15,249 nt of DNA from Spirochaetota bacterium (GTDB taxonomy: Bacteria > Spirochaetota > JAGLSM01 > JAKPMW01). Below the pieces are notes generated by a model. It had not been told where the DNA came from. It saw only the letters and a list, made by a program, of their open reading frames with translations, and did not search any database. Positions 12,097 to 15,249 of this stretch are shown here, in pieces. The stretch is from positions 1 to 15,249 of the forward strand of contig JAKPMW010000322.1 of NCBI GenBank assembly GCA_029548715.1, in the 5' to 3' direction. The translations under genes were made by a program, and so were the position numbers. Within the stretch, counting starts at the first letter, position 1. Each line of letters begins with the position of its first letter.

Positions 12097-13728
12097 ATGG
12101 CGTTTGATACGATGCGGAAAGATTATGAACAGCGGAAGGCGGCGGCCAAACCCTTGGCCGCAGGCAAGTATGTCAAAAAGGAAGATGCTGTCAGGCTTCT
12201 TGAAACGGTTATCCGGTCCGGTGACCGGGTCTGTCTTGAAGGCGACAACCAGAAGCAGGCTGATTTCTTGGCCAGGGCACTTGTGTCTGTCGATCCGGCA
12301 AAGGTCAACAAGCTCCATATGGTGCAGTCATCGATTGTCCTCCCCGAGCATATCCAGGTTTTTGAAAAAGGGATTGCAACAGACCTGGACTTTGCGTTTT
12401 CAGGGCCGCAGATGAAAGAGCTCTACGAGCTTGTTGTTTCCCGCAAGGCGAAGATCGGTGCCATCCATACCTATCTTGAAATCTATGGGCGATATTTTTT
12501 GGATCTCTATCCCCAGGTTGCATTGATCGTTGCTGAAGAGGCGGATGATGCCGGCAACCTGTTTACCGGGTTTACCACCGAAGATACGCCGATCATAGCC
12601 GAGGCTACCCACTTCAGGTCGGGTATCGTGATTGCCCAGGTCAAGAAGAAGGTTGCCAGTGTCCCGCGTGTTGATATCCCGGGGGACTGGGTAGATTACG
12701 TGATCGAGACGGGTGAGGATTTCTGGATGCAGGCCCTCTTTACCCGCGATCCGGCAAAAATAACCGACCAGCAGGTCCTGATGGCCATGATGACCATCAA
12801 GGGGATTTATTCGGAGTACAACGTCGGATCTCTCAACCACGGACTCGGGTTCCCGACAGCGGCTGTTGAACTTCTTCTGCCGACGTATGGAAAGGAACTC
12901 GGGATAGAGGGTCGTGCCTGTTACGACTGGGTCCTTAATCCGCATCCGACCATGATTCCAGCCATCGAGGCCGGAATAGCAAAACGGGTCTATGCCTTTG
13001 GTGGTGAGCCGGGCATGGAAGAATATGTCAAAGCCAGGCCTGATGTCTTTTGCATTGGTCCTGACGGGAACATGCGTTCGAATCGTTGTGCCGCACACAT
13101 GGCTGGTCTGTATGCCATTGACGCATTTGTTGGCGCGACGCTTCAGGTGGACCGTTTCGGGAACAGTTCGACGGCGATCAAGGGCCGCATTTCCGGTTTT
13201 GGCGGAGCCCCCAATCTTGGAGGCACGCCTCCGGGCCGGCGCCATGTTACCGAGGCATTTACAAAAGCGGGATACCAGGAAAACGGTGTTCACTACGGAA
13301 GAAAGCTGGTTGTCCAGTTGACACCGACCAAGAGCGAAGGCAAGGGGATCCCGGTATTTGTGCCTGAACTCTATGCCCAGACCCTGTACAAGGACGGGCT
13401 CTTTCCGGCGCCGCCCATCATGATTGCCGGCGACCAGTTGACGCATGTGGTGACCGAGGTCGGGATTGCCTATCTGGACAGGGCCAGGGATCTCAAGACG
13501 CGGATGCAGGCGATTGCGTCTGTCGCCGGCGAGACCGAAGTCGGTGCCATGGTATCGGACAAGGAACGCTCGGACCTGCGTGCACGCGGGATTGTCAAGA
13601 CTCCCGAAGATCTGGGGATTGACCGCGGTCGGGCAACCCGCGAACTATTGGCCGCAAAATCCATGCAGGACCTGATTGATATTTCCGGCGGGCTCTACAA
13701 GATACCGGCTTCGATAGCACAGGGGTAA
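12097..13728 (+). CDS. mdcA: Malonate decarboxylase alpha subunit (acetyl-ACP:malonate transferase), standing alone
   Basis: 543 residues, the usual MdcA length, with family blocks along its whole length: GDRVCLEGDNQKQADFLA, LHMVQSSIVLPEH, IGAIHTYLEIYGRYF, PRVDIPGDWVDYVIE, LMAMMTIKGIYSEYNV, LNPHPTMIPAIEAG, GPDGNMRSNR, GFGGAPNLGGTPPGRRH and the closing PEDLGI and SGGLYKIPA. In known systems MdcA swaps malonate for acetate on the acyl-carrier subunit MdcC, after which MdcD/E decarboxylate it. None of mdcB, C, D, E, G or H is within view: the metal ATPase gene is upstream and a convergent permease gene downstream. An AAAGGCGG site precedes the ATG. It may act with genes elsewhere or as a stand-alone CoA transferase. 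Confidence 0.9.
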   Translation: MAFDTMRKDYEQRKAAAKPLAAGKYVKKEDAVRLLETVIRSGDRVCLEGDNQKQADFLARALVSVDPAKVNKLHMVQSSIVLPEHIQVFEKGIATDLDFAFSGPQMKELYELVVSRKAKIGAIHTYLEIYGRYFLDLYPQVALIVAEEADDAGNLFTGFTTEDTPIIAEATHFRSGIVIAQVKKKVASVPRVDIPGDWVDYVIETGEDFWMQALFTRDPAKITDQQVLMAMMTIKGIYSEYNVGSLNHGLGFPTAAVELLLPTYGKELGIEGRACYDWVLNPHPTMIPAIEAGIAKRVYAFGGEPGMEEYVKARPDVFCIGPDGNMRSNRCAAHMAGLYAIDAFVGATLQVDRFGNSSTAIKGRISGFGGAPNLGGTPPGRRHVTEAFTKAGYQENGVHYGRKLVVQLTPTKSEGKGIPVFVPELYAQTLYKDGLFPAPPIMIAGDQLTHVVTEVGIAYLDRARDLKTRMQAIASVAGETEVGAMVSDKERSDLRARGIVKTPEDLGIDRGRATRELLAAKSMQDLIDISGGLYKIPASIAQG

Positions 13729-13790
13729 CAGTTGAGATGATCATTTGCGGTTTGTCATGCTTGCACGCAAGCAGAGAGCCGTGAACAACG

Positions 13791-13826
13791 ACAAGGGATG
13801 CCATAATCGGCATCCCTTGTTATTTC
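13791..13826 (+). terminator. Intrinsic terminator between mdcA and uraA, possibly two-way
   Basis: ACAAGGGATGCC (13791-13802) pairs perfectly with GGCATCCCTTGT (13809-13820) around a six-base loop. TATTTCCC follows on the plus strand, giving a modest T-rich tail after the mdcA stop at 13728. The minus-strand tail is weaker but T-rich enough (TCGTTGTT) that it may also end uraA, whose stop is at 13844. Confidence 0.8.
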
Positions 13827-13843
13827 CCAGTCCTCCGCGGTTA

Positions 13844-15094
13844 TTATTTTCCGCGTACAAACCCAAAGTTGAGGATCAGGTTGAGCAGGATGCCGACAAT
13901 TGCAGCCAGGCCAAGGCCGCTGAGCTTGAAGGCATCAATGGCGAATTCGGCCTTCCCGATTCCGAGGACAAGCATGGCAGCCACGATGATCAGGTTTTTT
14001 GCGTTGTTCATGTCGACCTTGTTGTCGATCATGTTCTTGATTCCGATCGAGGTGATCATCCCAAAGAGCAGAATTGATATTCCCCCGATGACCGGAGCCG
14101 GGATAGCTGCAATGATGGCAGTGAACTTGGGTATCATGGCCAGCAGAATGGCAAAACAGGCTGCGATGCGCATGATTACCGGGTTGTGGTTCCCGGTCAG
14201 GGCCAGGGCGCCCGTGTTTTCGCTGTAGGTCGTATTGGCGGGACCACCGATCAGGGCGGCAAAGCTGGTCGCAATGCCATCGCCCATCATCGTGCGATGG
14301 ATGCCGGGTTCCTTGAGAAAGTTCTTGCCTACCACATTTCCGACGGCGATAACATCGCCAAAGTGTTCGATCAGGGTGACAAAGGCGATGGGGACGATGA
14401 TCGAGATCGCGCTCCACTCAAAGACTGGGAGTGTAAAATTTGGTAGTCCGACCCAGTCGGCCTTGGAGACACCAGAGAAGTCAACGATCCCGACAATGGC
14501 CGAGAGAAGATACCCCGAGACGACAGCGATTAGTACGGGCAGGGCCGAGATGAAGCGCTTCCCGATCTTGTCAAAGTACACTTTGACGAAGACACCGACT
14601 GCAAAGGTAAAGAGGGCAATCAACCAGCAGCCATTGACACCAATCTCCTTGACAGCGCCGGGGGCAAAGCTTCCGTTGGCATTTTTGATCGCTACATCGG
14701 CCAGCATCAGGCCGATCAGGATGATCATTGGCCCGGTGACCTGGGGTGGAAGGATACGTTCGAGAACCTTGTACGATACTCTGGTAAAAATCAGGGCTAC
14801 AATAATATAGATGGCACCTGCGATGACGATACCCCCGAGTGCTGCTGGTAATCCTCCCCCATCCTTGGCTGCAGCGACGGCAAGAATACCGGGCATAAAG
14901 GCAAACGAACTCCCGAGAAAGACAGGTACCTTGAAGCCGGTCAGGAAGTGGAAGATCCAGGTCCCGATGCCTGCACAGAAGAGGGTGACCCCGACATCGA
15001 GACCGGTGATAAGAGGGACAAGGACGGTGGCGCCAAACATGACAAAGGTTTGCTGTAATCCCATGACAACTGTTTTTCCGTTTACATCACTCAT
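13844..15094 (-). CDS. uraA: Uracil permease UraA (NCS2/NAT family)
   Basis: 416 residues from the ATG at 15094, chosen because AGGAG sits 6-7 bases before it; a further-upstream ATG at 15121 would add nine residues without such a site. The protein is highly hydrophobic, fitting the 14-segment NCS2 fold. Substrate-site blocks are the early QQTFVMFGATVLVPLITG, FLGSSFAFMPG in helix 3, TLIEHFGDVIAVGN (E243) in helix 8 and GGPANTTYSENTGALALTG (E292) in helix 10. In E. coli UraA the matching glutamates bind uracil and move with proton; from memory its next contact is a histidine where this protein has D247. The type is uracil rather than xanthine because of the PANTTYSEN segment. It imports uracil with protons for salvage. 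Its upstream leader has a terminator. Confidence 0.92.
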   Translation of the reverse strand: MSDVNGKTVVMGLQQTFVMFGATVLVPLITGLDVGVTLFCAGIGTWIFHFLTGFKVPVFLGSSFAFMPGILAVAAAKDGGGLPAALGGIVIAGAIYIIVALIFTRVSYKVLERILPPQVTGPMIILIGLMLADVAIKNANGSFAPGAVKEIGVNGCWLIALFTFAVGVFVKVYFDKIGKRFISALPVLIAVVSGYLLSAIVGIVDFSGVSKADWVGLPNFTLPVFEWSAISIIVPIAFVTLIEHFGDVIAVGNVVGKNFLKEPGIHRTMMGDGIATSFAALIGGPANTTYSENTGALALTGNHNPVIMRIAACFAILLAMIPKFTAIIAAIPAPVIGGISILLFGMITSIGIKNMIDNKVDMNNAKNLIIVAAMLVLGIGKAEFAIDAFKLSGLGLAAIVGILLNLILNFGFVRGK

Positions 15095-15118
15095 ACACGT
15101 CTCCTGATCTGGAATGTA

Positions 15119-15150
15119 CAATCTACTGCGGATATATCAGTTGCAGATTG
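15119..15150 (-). promoter_or_regulatory. Hairpin in the uraA leader
   Basis: On the minus strand CAATCT and AGATTG pair (6 bases), then ACTG and CAGT (4 bases), with a three-base bulge (GCA) and a nine-base loop. It lies 24 bases upstream of the uraA start, between the upstream terminator and the ribosome site. It may be part of a leader control element, but no partner structure is proven. Confidence 0.35.
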
Positions 15151-15187
15151 CGACTTGCATGCCTCCTTGTGATTGAATGGTTGTGAC

Positions 15188-15219
15188 AAAAAAAGACTGC
15201 CCTGTGTGAGAGGGCAGTC
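15188..15219 (-). terminator. Intrinsic terminator upstream of uraA (minus strand)
   Basis: Reading on the minus strand, GACTGCCCT (from 15219) and AGGGCAGTC (to 15195) form a nine-pair stem with a seven-base loop, followed by seven T bases (15194-15188). It ends about 93 bases before the uraA ATG. It either ends a gene lying beyond the right edge or attenuates uraA transcription. Confidence 0.85.
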
Positions 15220-15249
15220 CTGGCGGGTTTTCAGGCTGATATGAATATG

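Noticed and set aside
12400..13446. Long open frame of about 348 codons on the minus strand
   Set aside because: It lies entirely antisense to mdcA, whose protein matches its family along its full length; the antisense product has no recognisable domain.
15137..15160. Seven-codon leader peptide frame with AAGGAGG next to it in the uraA leader
   Set aside because: The AAGGAGG is only one base from the ATG, too close for efficient initiation, and the peptide has no obvious control residues.
1..15249. CRISPR arrays, tRNA or rRNA genes, insertion sequences, parS sites
   Set aside because: Reading both strands showed no regular repeats with spacers, no tRNA-like clover arms, no transposase and no parS-like 16-base palindrome.

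Overview
The window looks like a chromosomal stretch of a Gram-negative bacterium of moderately high GC (mid-50s percent by eye). Support for an envelope with a periplasm comes from Sec-type signal peptides, a multi-pass protein with a large predicted outside domain, and energy-coupled transporters. I cannot name the lineage from the sequence. There is no CRISPR array, tRNA, rRNA, insertion sequence or prophage that I can see, and no stretch over 300 bases without a gene.

Layout. (1) 1-1665, minus strand: rsmG, parA and the start of parB, a housekeeping cluster for 16S rRNA methylation and chromosome segregation; parB runs off the left edge. (2) 1734-2009, plus: a small three-helix membrane protein resembling the SemiSWEET/PQ-loop class, followed by 265 bases rich in hairpins. 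(3) 2275-4223: a small secreted fibronectin-III-like protein and, 5 bases on, a REC-PAS-PP2C (RsbU/SpoIIE-type) response regulator phosphatase. (4) 4278-4709: a UPF0047/YjbQ protein. (5) 4785-8052: a protein-L-isoaspartate methyltransferase with a signal peptide, and 7 bases downstream a 14-helix protein carrying a spermidine-synthase-like Rossmann domain. Charge distribution puts both SAM-type domains on the periplasmic side, which is the most puzzling feature here. (6) A perfect 42-base palindrome, then an ArsB/NhaD/SLC13-type ion transporter (8130-9368).

(7) 9408-11916: a self-contained metal-resistance operon. It has a consensus -35 box, an inverted-repeat operator, a CadC/SmtB-like ArsR repressor with two metal-site signatures, and an overlapping zinc/cadmium/lead P-type ATPase. 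The repressor would release the promoter when metal binds, and the ATPase would export the metal. (8) 12097-13728: an mdcA (malonate decarboxylase alpha subunit) gene with no other mdc gene beside it. It converges on (9) uraA (13844-15094, minus), a uracil permease with an upstream minus-strand intrinsic terminator that is either an attenuator or the end of a gene beyond the right edge.

The best candidates for something undescribed are the pcm plus 14-helix pair (region 5), the orphan mdcA, the 42-base palindrome, and the apparently leaderless arsR transcript.
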